A stretch of DNA of 6,037 bases. Origin: JAAYYM01 sp964483395. GTDB lineage: Bacteria; Bacillota; Clostridia; Lachnospirales; Lachnospiraceae. Position numbers and translations under genes: made by a program. The stretch spans positions 1 through 6,037 of the forward strand of contig CAZABT010000141.1 in NCBI GenBank assembly GCA_964483395.1. The letters are read 5' to 3'. The notes beneath the pieces were generated by a model. It was not told the origin of the DNA. It saw nothing but the letters and a program-made list of their open reading frames with translations, and made no database searches. How positions within the stretch are numbered: the first letter of the stretch is position 1; each line of letters begins with the position of its first letter. Below, in pieces: positions 5,351 through 6,037 of the stretch.

Positions 5351-6037
5351 CTAGGCTATCAAGGTTTTTACACTGCGAATATACTCATGCTGGTGAATTT
5401 TATCGGAGAGTAGAACGGAGATTAACTGAGTAATACCTGATAATAATAAATCAGCATGCAATGTTTTGGCATTTTGGGTTTTACGACCAGCCAAGCATAG
5501 ATTATCTTTGATATGGTTAATATCTTGTTCTACAACGGAGCGGATTTTGTATGTTGCAAGCCATTCATCCGTGCCACGGAGAACACCGGGATAAGCCCGG
5601 AGATTCTTTTCGGGATAAACATATACCATTCGCCCGGACATACTTGAAGTACAAGGATTATCACAATGACAGACACGCCGATATTTTCCATCTTCGCATT
5701 TATCCCAAGTGGTTTTGGGACAAATGAATTTTTGCCTTGCAATGCCACTTTTTAGAAAAGCAGTATTATTACCTTCTTTCTTCAGGCACAGCGAGTCATC
5801 ATTGGGGCAACAAGGAATTCCATCTTCATTAATGAAACAATCAACATTTTTAAGTGATGATCTGGAATTGAGTGGAATGTAGGCAGATTCAAAATGTTTG
5901 TTAGAACCAAAAGAATCTTCGGTTAATAGTTGTTTATAAACCGCAAGGGAATCAAAAGCGGAATCACCAAGGAATATATGGGGTGTTGTGGTCAAGCTTT
6001 TTTGTAACAGTTGTGGCTAATAAAATCAGATTTATTT
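5351..6037 (-). pseudogene. IS transposase (IS1182-like, DDE type), C-terminal part, apparently frameshifted
   Basis: The - strand frame ending at TAG 5351-5353 encodes about 215 residues of a DDE transposase. They include GDSAFDS near the start (a catalytic Asp region), a cysteine cluster (CPKTTWDKC, then CHCDNPC) that may bind zinc, the segment EKNLRAYPGVLRGT, and VVEQDINHIKD followed by AGRKTQN, a plausible site for the catalytic Glu. It ends HEYIRSVKTLIA. I assign it to IS1182-like elements from recall of this C-terminal pattern; the family is moderately sure. The frame has no ribosome site at its first start (TTG at 5995) and is closed upstream by TAG at 6017-6019. Another frame from the window edge reads SDFISHNCYKKA and stops at TGA 5992-5994. 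The two join if the A6 run at 5998-6003 gains one base, so the gene is broken or uses slippage. The N-terminal part is outside the window. Confidence 0.75.

Larger units (their letters stand above)
5278..6037 (-). mobile_element. Insertion sequence, partial (one end in window, exact boundary not resolved)
   Basis: The transposase fragment shows that an insertion sequence occupies the right side of the window and runs off the edge. Its end near the operon must lie between the phosphatase stop and the transposase stop (5130-5350). I place it provisionally after the hairpin block, but the terminal repeat and target duplication cannot be identified without the other end. If the hairpins belong to the element, the boundary shifts to about 5210. 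Confidence 0.45.

Overview
The window looks like chromosomal DNA of an anaerobic, low-to-mid GC Firmicute, most likely a gut-type clostridium (Lachnospiraceae-like). This is judged from the rubrerythrin tail, the codon use, the A/G-rich ribosome binding sites and a transposase of a type I associate with that group. The assignment is inference; no rRNA or other taxonomic marker is present.

Layout. (1) Positions 3-104 hold the last 33 codons of a rubrerythrin, followed by a clear intrinsic terminator at 127-166. (2) Positions 167-282 form a control region. It has an 18-bp dyad held in a 19-bp promoter spacer, and a separate extended -10 box close to the first gene. (3) Positions 283-5129 carry three genes on the + strand, probably one operon. 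They are an FdhD-MobA fusion, a MoeA-MobB fusion, and a membrane-anchored HAMP/PP2C (SpoIIE/RsbU-type) phosphatase. (4) Positions 5130-5350 have no gene but contain a cluster of near-perfect hairpins. (5) Positions 5351-6037, on the - strand, are the 3' part of an IS transposase, apparently frameshifted near the window edge.

How the genes fit together. The two fusion proteins condense four late steps of molybdenum cofactor (Moco) biosynthesis into two polypeptides. MoeA inserts molybdate into molybdopterin, MobB is a GTP-binding partner of MobA, MobA adds GMP to make the guanine dinucleotide form, and FdhD normally transfers sulfur to the cofactor of formate dehydrogenase. The FdhD half lacks the usual CxxC and has altered signature residues, so its role may differ from classical formate dehydrogenase sulfuration. 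The third gene is a signalling phosphatase with a probable extracytoplasmic sensor domain. Its close linkage to Moco genes is unexpected and hints at a link between an external signal and molybdoenzyme maturation or use.

The most interesting points are the non-canonical FdhD-MobA fusion, the linked sensor phosphatase, the period-12 repeat that prolongs the FdhD-MobA reading frame beyond its TAG stop, the MerR-like promoter geometry, and the three-hairpin block before the IS.
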